A stretch of 64,000 nt of DNA from Streptomyces odontomachi. Its GTDB lineage: Bacteria; Actinomycetota; Actinomycetes; Streptomycetales; Streptomycetaceae. The DNA is taken from the NCBI RefSeq assembly GCF_024435355.1, contig NZ_JAMJWG010000007.1:62001-126000 (forward strand), written 5' to 3'. This document shows positions 49,133 through 57,981 of the stretch, in pieces; position 1 is the first letter of the stretch, and each line of letters begins with the position of its first letter. A program made the position numbers and the translations under genes. The notes under the pieces are model-generated. The model ran no database searches. It saw only the letters and a list, made by a program, of their open reading frames with translations, and was not told the origin of the DNA.

Positions 49133-50425
49133 GTGCCGATAGCAGAGGGATTCGCACAGCGGCTGCTCCCCGTGCTCGAAGAGCTCGTGGCCGCCTACGG
49201 CACCCCGTTCCACATCTATGACGCCCAGGGAATCGTCGACACCCACCGCAGCATGGTCAGCGCCTTCGGAACGGAGCCGTTCCGGCAGTACTTCGCGGTC
49301 AAGGCGCTGCCCAACCCTGCCGTGCTGTCGATGCTGCTCGACGAGGGCAGCGGCCTGGACTGCGCCTCGCCGACCGAACTGGCGCTGGCCGACCAGGTCG
49401 GGGCCGGTGGCGAGGACGTCGTCTTCACGTCCAACAACACCGCGGGCTGGGAGTACGACCTGGCGCGCACGGCCGGCGCGCTGATCACGTTCGACGACCG
49501 TGTCATCTTCGACAGGGCCGAGCCGCTGCCCGAGACGGTCGCCTTCCGGGTCTCCCCGCACGGTCTGGCCCAGCGCTCGAAGCTGATGGGGGACGCCGCC
49601 GGCACCAAGTTCGGGGTGCCGGTGGCGGAGCTGGCGGACGCCTACCGCGCGGCCCGGCGCCGCGGCGTCACCCGCTTCGGCATCCACGGCATGACCTTCG
49701 CCAACGAACTGGACGTCGGGCACGCCGGCCGGTCGTCCGCCGCCGTGGTCGAGTGCGCCGCCCGGGTCGCCGAGGAGGTCGGCATCGCCTTCGACTACAT
49801 CAACGTCGGAGGCGGTCTGGGCATCCCGTACCGGCCCGGGGAACGGCCCGTGGACTTCCGGGCGTACGCCGACGTGATCCTTGCGGCCCGGCGGCGTTGC
49901 TTCCCCGACGGCACGGCCCCGCGGATCCTGATGGAGTGCGGCCGGTACGTGACCGGACCGCACGGCGTCCTGGTGACCCGGGTGGTCAACCGGGTCCGCA
50001 AGGGGCGGGACATCATCGGAGTGGACGCATCGATGTCATCTCTGATGCGCCCCGGGTTCTACGGCGCGTATCATCACCTGACTTTGCCGTACGCCACCGG
50101 GCGCCCCGAACGGGCGTTCGACGTCGTCGGCTCGCTCTGCGAGAACATGGACAAGTTCGCCGTCGACCGGACGCTGCCCGAGCCCCACGAGGGCGACATC
50201 GCGCTGATCCACGACACCGGCGCCCACGGGCACGCCATGGGCTTCACGTACAACGGCCGGCTACGGCCGGCCGAGTTGCTGATGACGCCCACGGGGGAGG
50301 TGGTCGAGATCCGGCGGGCCGAGGACTTCACGGACTACGTGGCAACGGTGCGCTGGCAGCCGAAGCCGGTACTGGCCGCGCCGTCGGCCATGCCTTCCGC
50401 CCAGCAGGCAGGAGACCCCAGGTGA
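49133..50425 (+). CDS. LysA-like PLP enzyme (TabA-like)
   Basis: A 430-residue fold-type III PLP enzyme like diaminopimelate decarboxylase. The PLP Lys57 is in RQYFAVKALPNP; the phosphate glycines are in INVGGGLGIPYRPGE; the C-terminal active site has VGSLCENMDKF and DTGAHGHAMGFTYNGRLRPAELL. The LysA form is CESGD, here CENMD, so substrate recognition is changed. In P. syringae the lysA-like tabA is needed for tabtoxin but does not replace lysA. The GTG at 49133 follows AGAGG. The next gene overlaps its stop by 4 bases. Confidence 0.88.
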   Translation: MPIAEGFAQRLLPVLEELVAAYGTPFHIYDAQGIVDTHRSMVSAFGTEPFRQYFAVKALPNPAVLSMLLDEGSGLDCASPTELALADQVGAGGEDVVFTSNNTAGWEYDLARTAGALITFDDRVIFDRAEPLPETVAFRVSPHGLAQRSKLMGDAAGTKFGVPVAELADAYRAARRRGVTRFGIHGMTFANELDVGHAGRSSAAVVECAARVAEEVGIAFDYINVGGGLGIPYRPGERPVDFRAYADVILAARRRCFPDGTAPRILMECGRYVTGPHGVLVTRVVNRVRKGRDIIGVDASMSSLMRPGFYGAYHHLTLPYATGRPERAFDVVGSLCENMDKFAVDRTLPEPHEGDIALIHDTGAHGHAMGFTYNGRLRPAELLMTPTGEVVEIRRAEDFTDYVATVRWQPKPVLAAPSAMPSAQQAGDPR

Positions 50426-51252
50426 GTGGTGTGATCGACTTCGCCCTGATCGAGTCCGCCTTCGAGCGCCGTACCGAGCTGACCGAAACGGAACTGAAGG
50501 CCCTCGGCCCGCAGGTCGAAGCGGGCATCGCGGCGCTCGACCGCGGCGAGTTACGCGCGGCCGCGCCCGTCGACGGATCCTGGGTGGTGGACACCCGCGT
50601 CAAGAAACTGATCCTGCTCTCCTTCCTGACCCGGCAGAACACCTCGGCCGAGTCCGGCGCCGGACGGCCGAGGACCTACGACAAGGTGCCGCTGAAGTTC
50701 GAGGACTGGCAGGACCCGGACTTCGAGAAGGCCCGGGTCCGGGTGGTGGCCGGGGCCGTCGCCCGGCGCGGCGCCCACCTCGGCCCCGGCGTGGTCCTGA
50801 TGCCGTCCTTCGTGAACATCGGGGCGTACATCGGCGCCGGCACCATGGTCGACACCTGGGCGACGGTCGGCTCCTGCGCGCAGATCGGCGAGCGGTGCCA
50901 CATCTCCGGCGGCGCCGGCATCGGCGGCGTGCTGGAACCCCTCGGGGACAGCCCGGTCGTCATCGAGGACGACGTGTTCCTCGGGGCCCGCAGCGAGATC
51001 GCCGAAGGCGTCCGGGTACGCCGCGGGGCGGTGATCGGCATGGGCGTCTTCCTGGGCCGCTCCACCCCGGTGATCGACCGGGCCACGGGCGAGGTCCACC
51101 ACGGCGAGGTGCCCGAGAACGCCGTGGTGGTCGCCGGCTCACGCGCCGACGCCCGGCGCCCGGAGCTGTCGATCTACTGCGGCGTCATCGTGAAGTACGC
51201 CGACGAGCGGACCCGCGGCAAGACCGCGCTCAACGACCTGGTGCGGGACTGA
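50422..51252 (+). CDS. DapD-like tetrahydrodipicolinate N-acyltransferase, proteobacterial type (TabB-like)
   Basis: A 276-residue left-handed beta-helix acyltransferase. It matches E. coli DapD closely from memory: YDKVPLKFEDW, LMPSFVNIGAYIGAGTMVDTWATVGSCAQIG, ISGGAGIGGVLEPL, IGMGVFLGRSTPV. Streptomyces housekeeping DapD is of a different, longer actinobacterial type, so this is a pathway copy. It would acylate tetrahydrodipicolinate or a relative; tabB of P. syringae has the same assignment. GTG start overlaps the lysA-like stop (GTGA). A TTA codon is at 50551. Confidence 0.92.
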   Translation: MSGVIDFALIESAFERRTELTETELKALGPQVEAGIAALDRGELRAAAPVDGSWVVDTRVKKLILLSFLTRQNTSAESGAGRPRTYDKVPLKFEDWQDPDFEKARVRVVAGAVARRGAHLGPGVVLMPSFVNIGAYIGAGTMVDTWATVGSCAQIGERCHISGGAGIGGVLEPLGDSPVVIEDDVFLGARSEIAEGVRVRRGAVIGMGVFLGRSTPVIDRATGEVHHGEVPENAVVVAGSRADARRPELSIYCGVIVKYADERTRGKTALNDLVRD

Positions 51253-51254
51253 GG

Positions 51255-52430
51255 ATGGAGTACGCCCCCAGCGCCTTCGACCGCCTGCGCGCGCTGCTCC
51301 ACGACATCCCCGCACCACCGGAGCTGACGGTCGTACCGCTGCAACTGGGCGAGTCCCGCCTGGAGCTGCCGGATCTTGACGTGACGGGCCTGGCCGACCC
51401 CGCGGGCTGGGCGCGCTACCCGCAGCTCGGCGGCACGCCCGAGCTGCGGGCGGCCTACACCGGGTGGCTGGAGCGCCGGTTCGGCGCCGGCGCTGCGCTG
51501 GCCGACGGGCGGCTCGCCGTCGAGCCCACCCCCGGCAGCAAGCAGGCGGTCGCCGCGGCCCTCACCCAGGCCGCCGGCCGGTCACGGGACGCCGGTCCGC
51601 CGGCCGTGATCATGCCCAATCCGTGCTACCCCACCTACCTTGCCGCGGCCCAGGCCGCCGGCGTCCGGCCGGTGTACTACACCATCGACGACACGGACGA
51701 CGCCTCCCCGATCGCCGCTGCCGTGGCGGACGCGGGCGGCAGCGCGGCGGCGATCGTGCTGTGCAACCCCGGCAACCCGCGCGGCGAGATCATCTCCGCC
51801 GGCGCACTGCGGGACGTCGCGAAGCACGCCGCGGCGGCCGGTGCCGTGCTCCTCATCGACGAGTGCTACACGGACCTCGCCCTGGACACGGACCCGCCGG
51901 GCTTCCTCTCCCTGGTGGCGGACCGCACCGTGGAGCCGGGCCCGTTCCTCGTCCTGCACAGCCTCTCCAAACGGTCCGGAGCACCCGGACTGCGCAGCGG
52001 GTTCGTCGCGGGCGACCCCGCGACCGTGACCCGGTACGCCCGCTACAACCGGACCTGCGGGGTCCCGACACCGCTCCCGGTCTGCGCGGCCGCCGCCGCC
52101 CTGTGGTCCGACGACACCCGGGTGCGGCAGACCCGCCGGGCGCTCGCCCGCAACTGGGCGGCGGCGGACGAGATCGTGGGCACGCTGCCCGGATACCGGC
52201 GGCCCGCGGCCGGGTTCTTCCTCTGGCTGCCCGTGCCCGACGACGAAGCCGCGGCCCGCCGGCTCTGGCGCGAGCAGGCCCTCGTCGTCATGCCCGGCCG
52301 CTACCTTGCGGCGGACGGCCCTGACGGGGTGAACCCGGGAGCCGGTCATCTGCGCATCGCCCTCGTGCACGACGGGGCACTGACGCGGCAGGCGCTGCGG
52401 CGCCTTCGGGACGGGCTAGGGGGTGTCTGA
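51255..52430 (+). CDS. Class I/II aminotransferase (DapC-like)
   Basis: A 391-residue fold-type I aminotransferase similar to actinobacterial succinyldiaminopimelate transaminase DapC: YPQLGGTPELRAAYTGWLERRFG, VEPTPGSKQAVAAAL, IMPNPCYPTYLAAA, IVLCNPGNPRGEI, LIDECYTDLAL and PLP Lys239 in HSLSKRSGAPGLRSGFV. It begins 3 bases after dapD-like, so both act in sequence: acylation, then transamination. Its last codons and stop (TGA) lie inside the left end of the inverted-repeat element at 52416, so the natural C-terminus may have been replaced by about four residues. Confidence 0.9.
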   Translation: MEYAPSAFDRLRALLHDIPAPPELTVVPLQLGESRLELPDLDVTGLADPAGWARYPQLGGTPELRAAYTGWLERRFGAGAALADGRLAVEPTPGSKQAVAAALTQAAGRSRDAGPPAVIMPNPCYPTYLAAAQAAGVRPVYYTIDDTDDASPIAAAVADAGGSAAAIVLCNPGNPRGEIISAGALRDVAKHAAAAGAVLLIDECYTDLALDTDPPGFLSLVADRTVEPGPFLVLHSLSKRSGAPGLRSGFVAGDPATVTRYARYNRTCGVPTPLPVCAAAAALWSDDTRVRQTRRALARNWAAADEIVGTLPGYRRPAAGFFLWLPVPDDEAAARRLWREQALVVMPGRYLAADGPDGVNPGAGHLRIALVHDGALTRQALRRLRDGLGGV

Positions 52431-52583
52431 CAAATGAGCGCGGGAGAAGGAGCGTCGTCTGGTGCGTGCGATCGCAAGGCGCCGGAGCGCCCTCGTGGCG
52501 GAGTCACGTGGGCGTTTCGGCAACGCGGCGAGCGTGCGTGCCAGACGACGCGGCGCCGCGGGCATTTGTCAGACACCCCCTAG
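52416..52583. mobile_element. MITE-like element with 21-bp perfect terminal inverted repeats
   Basis: The ends at 52416-52436 and 52563-52583 are exact inverted copies (CTAGGGGGTGTCTGACAAAT plus G, and its complement). The 168-bp element has internal complementary parts too (CGTCGTCTGG against CCAGACGACG), so it folds into a long hairpin, and it has no coding capacity. TA or CTAG lies at both ends, as expected for insertion at TA by an IS630/Tc1-type transposase. It overlaps the aminotransferase stop. Confidence 0.85.
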
Positions 52584-52620
52584 GGCCCTTCTGATGGATC
52601 TCCGTGGAAGAAGGGCCCTA
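52581..52620. terminator. Perfect 12-bp hairpin after the MITE-like element
   Basis: TAGGGCCCTTCT and AGAAGGGCCCTA enclose 16 bases. It abuts the right end of the MITE-like element and could be a terminator of the biosynthetic operon or the remnant of another transposon end. Confidence 0.7.
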
Positions 52621-52671
52621 GACGAGGAGCGGTCATGACGGATCGGTCATGACAGGAGAAGGGGAGCACAC

Positions 52672-53988
52672 ATGACGGGGACAACGGAGACAACGGCCGG
52701 GAAGGACACACCGGCCGAGGACGGCGGGGCCACCGCGGCACCGCCGGCCCGCCGCCAGCTGGTCGCCGCCGCGGTCGGCAACATCGTGGAGTGGTACGAC
52801 TGGCACGTCTACACCTACCTGGCGGTCTACATCGCGGCAGCGGTCTTCCCCAAGCACACCGGGGACTCCTTGGTGCCGCTGCTCTCCACGTTCGCCGTCT
52901 TCGCGGTCGGCTTCTTCATGCGGCCCTTCGGCGGTCTGGTGCTCGGCGCGCTCGCCGACCGGCACGGCCGGCGCGCCGCCCTCACGGTGACCATCATGAT
53001 GATGGGAACCGCCTGCCTGATCATGGCGATCACCCCCACCTACGCGACGGCGGGCGTGTGGGGGCCGGTGGTCCTGGTGATCGCGCGACTGCTGCAAGGG
53101 CTCTCCGCGGGCGGCGAGTTCACCGCCAGCACCACCTTCCTGGTGGAGTCGGCGGCACCGGGCCGGCGGGGCCTGTTCTCCAGCTTCCACTACCTGGCCG
53201 CCACGATGGGGCAGATCCTGGCCTCCGGGGTGGCCGCCCTGATGGTGCTGTGGCTGGCCGACGGACCCATGCACACCTGGGGCTGGCGGATCCCCTTCGT
53301 CGTCGGGGCGCTGCTCAGCCTCGCCGGCCTGTGGCTCAGGCGCGGTGCCGTGGAACCACGCAGCGCACGGCAGCGGCAGGAACGCGCCGGACTGTTCGAG
53401 GGGCTCCGCTCCTACCCCCGGCAGTCCCTGCTGATCTGCGGGGTCACCGTGGGCGGCACGGTCGCCTACTACACCTGGAGCTCGTACCTGCCGACCTACG
53501 TGCAGCTCAACAAGGACGCGGACAAGGGCACCTCACTCCTCGTGGGCACCCTGTCGCTGATCTTCTTCGCCCTGATCCAGCCGCTGGCCGGCATCCTGTC
53601 GGACCGCATCGGCCGCCGCCCCATGCTGCTCGCCTTCGCGGCCGGTACCGCGGTGCTCAGCGTGCCGCTGCTGAAGCTGACCTCCGGTTCCTTCGTCTCC
53701 CTGCTGCTGGTGCAGTGCGCCGGCCTGCTGCTGCTCACCGGGTACACCTCGATCGCCGCCGCCGTGAACGCGGAGGTGTTCCCCGCGCGGGTACGTGCCG
53801 CGGGCATCGGCTTCCCGTACTCGCTCACCGTGGCCCTGTTCGGCGGCACGGCACCGTACGTCGGCACCCTGCTGACCGATCTGCACGTCCCGGGTGCGTT
53901 CCCGTGGTACATGGCGGTGCTGTGCCTGGTGTCCGGGTTGGTCTTCCTGCGTCTGCCGGAGTACGCACACGGCCCGCTGGAGCGGTGA
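52672..53988 (+). CDS. MHS-family MFS transporter
   Basis: A 438-residue, twelve-segment transporter of the metabolite:H+ symporter group (like KgtP, ProP, ShiA). The marker GNIVEWYDWHVYTYLAVYIAAAVFPK is the group's N-terminal motif; GALADRHGRRAAL and GILSDRIGRRPML are the loop 2-3 and 8-9 signatures. MHS members usually import, but the tabtoxin locus also contains a transporter gene tblR next to its biosynthetic genes. It could export the product or move a precursor. No overlap with the preceding gene: it is separated by the inverted-repeat element. Confidence 0.88.
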   Translation: MTGTTETTAGKDTPAEDGGATAAPPARRQLVAAAVGNIVEWYDWHVYTYLAVYIAAAVFPKHTGDSLVPLLSTFAVFAVGFFMRPFGGLVLGALADRHGRRAALTVTIMMMGTACLIMAITPTYATAGVWGPVVLVIARLLQGLSAGGEFTASTTFLVESAAPGRRGLFSSFHYLAATMGQILASGVAALMVLWLADGPMHTWGWRIPFVVGALLSLAGLWLRRGAVEPRSARQRQERAGLFEGLRSYPRQSLLICGVTVGGTVAYYTWSSYLPTYVQLNKDADKGTSLLVGTLSLIFFALIQPLAGILSDRIGRRPMLLAFAAGTAVLSVPLLKLTSGSFVSLLLVQCAGLLLLTGYTSIAAAVNAEVFPARVRAAGIGFPYSLTVALFGGTAPYVGTLLTDLHVPGAFPWYMAVLCLVSGLVFLRLPEYAHGPLER

Positions 53989-54063
53989 GGGGGCGTCCGC
54001 CGTGGCTGGGCGCCGTGTCGGAGCACGGTGCCCCGGCTGTCCCCGCACGGTCGCCGCGGTGGC

Positions 54064-55134
54064 TCACCGGACGTTCTTGTGCAGGGCCAGCAGATAGCCC
54101 GCCTGGAACCGGCTGGCGGCGTCGAGCGAGGCCATGATCTCCGCGACATGGCGGCGGCAGGTGCGCAGCGACATGCCGAGCCGCCGGGCGACGGCCGCGT
54201 CCGTCATGCCCTCCGACAGCAGCTGGACGATGGTCTCCTTCAGATCGTCGGCGAACTCCGCGAGCGCGCCGGAGCCGGCCACCAGGGGCTCGGCGGACAG
54301 CCACAGCCGCTCGAAGCCGCCCACCATGAAGGCCACCACGTTCGGCTCCCGGACCAGCGCGGCGGCATGCGGGCTGTCGGACACCGGTATCAGTGCGGTC
54401 GTCCGGTCGAAGACCAGTAACCGGCAGAACTGGTCGTGCAAGGTGCGCACCTGCGCACCGAGGTGGCTGACCTGTTCGACGTAGGAGTGGGTGCCCCGGC
54501 TGTAACGCGCCGTGTGCTGGTAGAGGATGCGCATCTCGACGCCTCTGTGCAGCGCGGCGATGTCCCGGGGCGCCGCCTCCTCCAGCTCGTCCTCACGCTG
54601 CCTGCCGCCCGGCTGCGCCATGAGGATCTCCCAGCTGCACTGCTCGGCGAGTTCGGTGACCGCGTCCCGGACGTCGTCGGTTCCCTCGATGAGTTCCACC
54701 TGGGCCTGCTCCTGGTGGGTGCGTAACCCGGCCTCGAAGACCGGCATGAAGGCCATCAGCCGTCTTCGCTGCTCCTCGATGCGTAACCGCCGGGCCCGGA
54801 TCTCGCGCTCCATCGGGCGCAACAGCCGATTGACCGCCAGGTCCGGCGGGACCGCGACCAGGCCCCGGCCCGGCTGGCTCCGCAGCAGTCGCCAGGACGT
54901 CAGTTGCGCCACCGCCGACTCGACCTCGGCCGGCGGCACGCCCAGGCGGTCGGCCATCACCTCCACGTCGGCCGGGTCCCTGGGGCTGTGGCGCAGCGCA
55001 TATCCGTAGATCCGCTGCAACAGCTCGTAGCGGTCCGGGCCATGGTCGGCCACGTGCCCGGGTATCGGCGCTTCGCTCGTCGCCGACCGGGCTCCACAGG
55101 AGCGTTCGTCGGGTATCTCGTCCGTGTCCGTCAT
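54064..55134 (-). CDS. LuxR-type regulator with TrmB-like N-terminus
   Basis: A 356-residue regulator. The C-terminal HTH is LLSEGMTDAAVARRLGMSLRTCRRHVAEIMASLDAASRFQAG, of the LuxR/NarL type. The N-terminal part is a winged helix (LLQRIYGYALRHSPRDPADVEVMADRLGVPPAEVESAVAQL) as in TrmB-like proteins of Streptomyces, followed by a coiled stretch REIRARRLRIEEQRRRL. The middle region may bind a ligand. At least three TTA codons are present. The start at the ATG yielding MTDTDEI lacks a strong ribosome site. It is convergent with the MHS transporter and is likely a pathway regulator. Confidence 0.85.
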   Translation of the reverse strand: MTDTDEIPDERSCGARSATSEAPIPGHVADHGPDRYELLQRIYGYALRHSPRDPADVEVMADRLGVPPAEVESAVAQLTSWRLLRSQPGRGLVAVPPDLAVNRLLRPMEREIRARRLRIEEQRRRLMAFMPVFEAGLRTHQEQAQVELIEGTDDVRDAVTELAEQCSWEILMAQPGGRQREDELEEAAPRDIAALHRGVEMRILYQHTARYSRGTHSYVEQVSHLGAQVRTLHDQFCRLLVFDRTTALIPVSDSPHAAALVREPNVVAFMVGGFERLWLSAEPLVAGSGALAEFADDLKETIVQLLSEGMTDAAVARRLGMSLRTCRRHVAEIMASLDAASRFQAGYLLALHKNVR

Positions 55135-55381
55135 GCTGAAAGCACACCTTCCCGGCGGCATGGGTCCAGCTCGATGCCGCGACGTTGCAGCGCGTGGCCC
55201 CTGCCCCCTAGCAGTGAAGCGGGTCGTCCAGAATCGATTCGTTCCCCAGCCGATCGGTGTCCCCGAGCAGAAGTTGCCCTTGTGCATGCACCACGACACT
55301 GTGGCGCGGGAGATCATCGACGGGCCCGCGACGCGGGCAGGATGGCGGAACGACGGGCCTACGGCCGGCTACCGGCCGGCC

Positions 55382-57028
55382 TCACAGGGTCCCCAGGGTG
55401 CTGGTGAGCAGGTCCAGGCCCATCGGACCGAGGCTCAGGGCGGTCCGGTGGAACTCCTTCAGGTCGAACGCGGCGCCCTTGGCGCGCCGCTGGGCGGCAC
55501 GGGCCCGCAGCCAGGCGCGCTCGCCCACCTTGTAGGCGAGCGCCTGGCCCGGCAGCCCGAGGTAGCGGTCGATCTCGAAGGTGAGCGTCGCGTCGTCCTC
55601 CGGGACCCGGCTGCGCAGGAACGCCAGGCCCAGCTCGCGGGTCCAGCGCTGCCCCTCGTGGAATCCGGTGCCGCGCGGAATCGGCAGCTCCAGGTGGAGT
55701 CCGATGTCCAGGACGACGCGTGCGGCGCGTAGTTGCTGACCACCGGCCAGCATGCCCAGCCGGTGCGCCGGAAGCTCGTAGTGCCCCAGCTCCTCCATCA
55801 CGCGCTCCGCGTACAGGCCCCAGCCCTCGGTGTGCCCGACGTGCAGCTCGGCGGAGACGCGCTGGAAGCGGTTGAGCGAACGGTTCAGCACCGTACTGCC
55901 CAGGTGCAGATGGTGGCCCGGTACGGACTCGTGGAAGACGGTGGCGGGCACGGTCCAGGTGGGGATCGCCGCGTCCGGGTCGGGCACGGTCCACCACAGC
56001 TGGCCGGGCCGGGACAGGTCCTCCGAGGGCGCCAGGTAGTAGATGCTGCCGGCGCTGGTGGGCGGGATACGGCACTCGATGTGCCGCAGCTGGGCCGGGA
56101 TGTCGAAGTGCCGGCCGTGCAGGTCGTCGATGGCGCGGTCGGCGAGGTCCTGGAGGTGGCGGCGGAAGGCCTCGACACCGAGGACCTGGTGGCGCGGATC
56201 GGCGTCGAGCGCGGCGAACACCGCGGGGAGCGGCTCGCCGGGCGCGATCTGCTTGCCGAGGTCGCGCATCTCGTCGCTGATACGGGCCAGCTCCGCCCAG
56301 CCCCACTCATAGGTTTCGGCCAGGTCGAGATCGGTGCCCAGCTGCCTGCGCACCTCCAGCCGGTACCGTTCGGCCCCCACGGCGTCCCGCACCGGGGCGT
56401 GCGGCAGTAACTCCTCGGTGAGGAAGGCGGCGAAGCCGGCGAGTGCCTCTCCCGCGCGATCGGCGGCCCTGACCGCCTGCCGGCGCAGCTCGGTATCCGG
56501 ACAGCGGCCGGCCAGCTCGGCGAAGTAGGCGGCCGTCTCCGCGCACTGGCCGACCGTGCCGACGAGCTGCCGTCGGGCGGCGATCCGCCCGTCGTGGCGG
56601 GCCGCGGTGAGACTCTCCCGGTGCCCGGCCAACGCCGGCGCGAAGCCGCTCAACCGGGCGACGACGTCCGGCCAACGGGTCCGCTCGCCCTGGTCGACCA
56701 GCTCCACGGCGAGCCGCAGCCGCTGCATCGGCCCGTCGACGACGCTGACGTCCGCGTCGGGAATGCCCGCGTCGGCACGCGCCAGCTCGATCTCCAACCG
56801 CTCCCGCAACGCCTGCGCCGCGATGCGCTCCTGCCCGTCGGCGAGGGGCATCGCGTCCAGCGCGCCGAGCGTGCGGCGGGCCGACTCGGCACGGGCCGAC
56901 CAGCCGGCGGGGCTGTAGTCGGTCAGCTCGGACTCATGGCCGCTCACACCCATCTCGGCGGCCTGGCAGGGGTCCAACCGCGCGAAATCCTCGACGTAGG
57001 ACGCTGCGAGAGTGCCCAGAGTGGTCAT
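55382..57028 (-). CDS. DUF885 zinc metallopeptidase
   Basis: A 548-residue cytoplasmic protein of the DUF885 family. The zinc motif HESVPGHHLHLG is at residues about 366-377 and VGHTEGWGLYAERVMEELG contains the third ligand Glu. The family is M32-like carboxypeptidase/dipeptidase. No signal peptide is seen. The start may be the ATG at 57028 or a GTG at 57055; neither has a strong ribosome site. A TTA codon is present. In tabtoxin producers a zinc peptidase (TabP) releases the active amino acid; this protein might do the same or protect the host. That is inference. Confidence 0.85.
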   Translation of the reverse strand: MTTLGTLAASYVEDFARLDPCQAAEMGVSGHESELTDYSPAGWSARAESARRTLGALDAMPLADGQERIAAQALRERLEIELARADAGIPDADVSVVDGPMQRLRLAVELVDQGERTRWPDVVARLSGFAPALAGHRESLTAARHDGRIAARRQLVGTVGQCAETAAYFAELAGRCPDTELRRQAVRAADRAGEALAGFAAFLTEELLPHAPVRDAVGAERYRLEVRRQLGTDLDLAETYEWGWAELARISDEMRDLGKQIAPGEPLPAVFAALDADPRHQVLGVEAFRRHLQDLADRAIDDLHGRHFDIPAQLRHIECRIPPTSAGSIYYLAPSEDLSRPGQLWWTVPDPDAAIPTWTVPATVFHESVPGHHLHLGSTVLNRSLNRFQRVSAELHVGHTEGWGLYAERVMEELGHYELPAHRLGMLAGGQQLRAARVVLDIGLHLELPIPRGTGFHEGQRWTRELGLAFLRSRVPEDDATLTFEIDRYLGLPGQALAYKVGERAWLRARAAQRRAKGAAFDLKEFHRTALSLGPMGLDLLTSTLGTL

Positions 57029-57357
57029 GAGAATACGGTAGCCGTTTCCGGACACCTGGCAATTGCGCGCCGACTATGGAATTCCACACACCGGCTACTT
57101 CTGGACAGGAGCCGATGCCGGTTGCATGGGCATCACCAGTGCCTTGTGTGCCCGACCGTCGCCATTTAATCTGTCCGGGCCCACGCTCACCACGCCATTC
57201 GCCCAGGTGGCGGCCAACGAGCCTACCCGCTGACCGGCGTTGGTAATCCGCAATTCCTGCGCACATTCTTCGCCGGCGCCGAAAACATTGCCTGTTGTTC
57301 AGGCGGCGGTTGATGGGCATGGCCAACCCTTCTCCCGATGTCCAGGAGTACATAACG

Positions 57358-57897
57358 ATGACGAATCATCCACGCCTGATCGTCACGGGCCGGCTGTCCG
57401 ACGGCACCTCCGGAGTCCTGGAGGACCGCCCGGTGCCACCGACCACGGTGGCCGCCTTCCCCGGATCGGAGTTCTTCCTGCTCTGGGGTACCGAGGACGG
57501 CATCCCCACCCTGGGTGCCACCCCCCAGCCGCCGAAGACCCTGCCGTTCTTCGCGGGCCCCGGCGGCACGCGTCTGCTGCTGGCGCGTTACGCGCCGGAG
57601 TCCGGCACCCCGGAGCCGGTCGGCGACCCGGAAGCGCTCACGGCCGAGGTGGCGGAGCGACTGCCCGGCCTGCTGGAGGTGATGGAGCCGGACGGCGCCG
57701 GCATGCACACCACCGACACGTTCGACTACGGTATCTGCCTGGCGGGCGAGCTGTATCTGACACTCGAGGACGAAGAGGTGCTGCTCACCCCGGGGAGCTG
57801 CGTCGTTCAGCAGGGCACCCGCCATGCCTGGCACAACCGCGGCACGGAGCCGGCCCTGATGTGCTTCGTCGGAATCGGTGCCCGCCGCGAGCCGTGA
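57358..57897 (+). CDS. Cupin-domain protein
   Basis: A 179-residue protein with a C-terminal cupin: GAGMHTTDTFDYGICLAGELYLTLEDEEVLLTPGSCVVQQGTRHAWHNRG, carrying the H-x5-D-x-G...G-x5-P-x-G-x2-H core. One metal His is present at each motif. The N-terminal part (FFLLWGTEDGIPTLG) may bind a partner. The AGGAG site fits the ATG at 57358; upstream ATGs do not. It is followed 85 bases later by an MFS exporter on the same strand. Function unknown; small cupins in clusters often act as isomerases or oxygenases. Confidence 0.82.
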   Translation: MTNHPRLIVTGRLSDGTSGVLEDRPVPPTTVAAFPGSEFFLLWGTEDGIPTLGATPQPPKTLPFFAGPGGTRLLLARYAPESGTPEPVGDPEALTAEVAERLPGLLEVMEPDGAGMHTTDTFDYGICLAGELYLTLEDEEVLLTPGSCVVQQGTRHAWHNRGTEPALMCFVGIGARREP

Positions 57898-57981
57898 CCG
57901 CAGCACCGCAAGCCAGGTCGGATCCCCGCTTCGGTGCGCGGGCAGCACGCCTTGAGCAGACCGAACGTAGGGGGACTCTCC

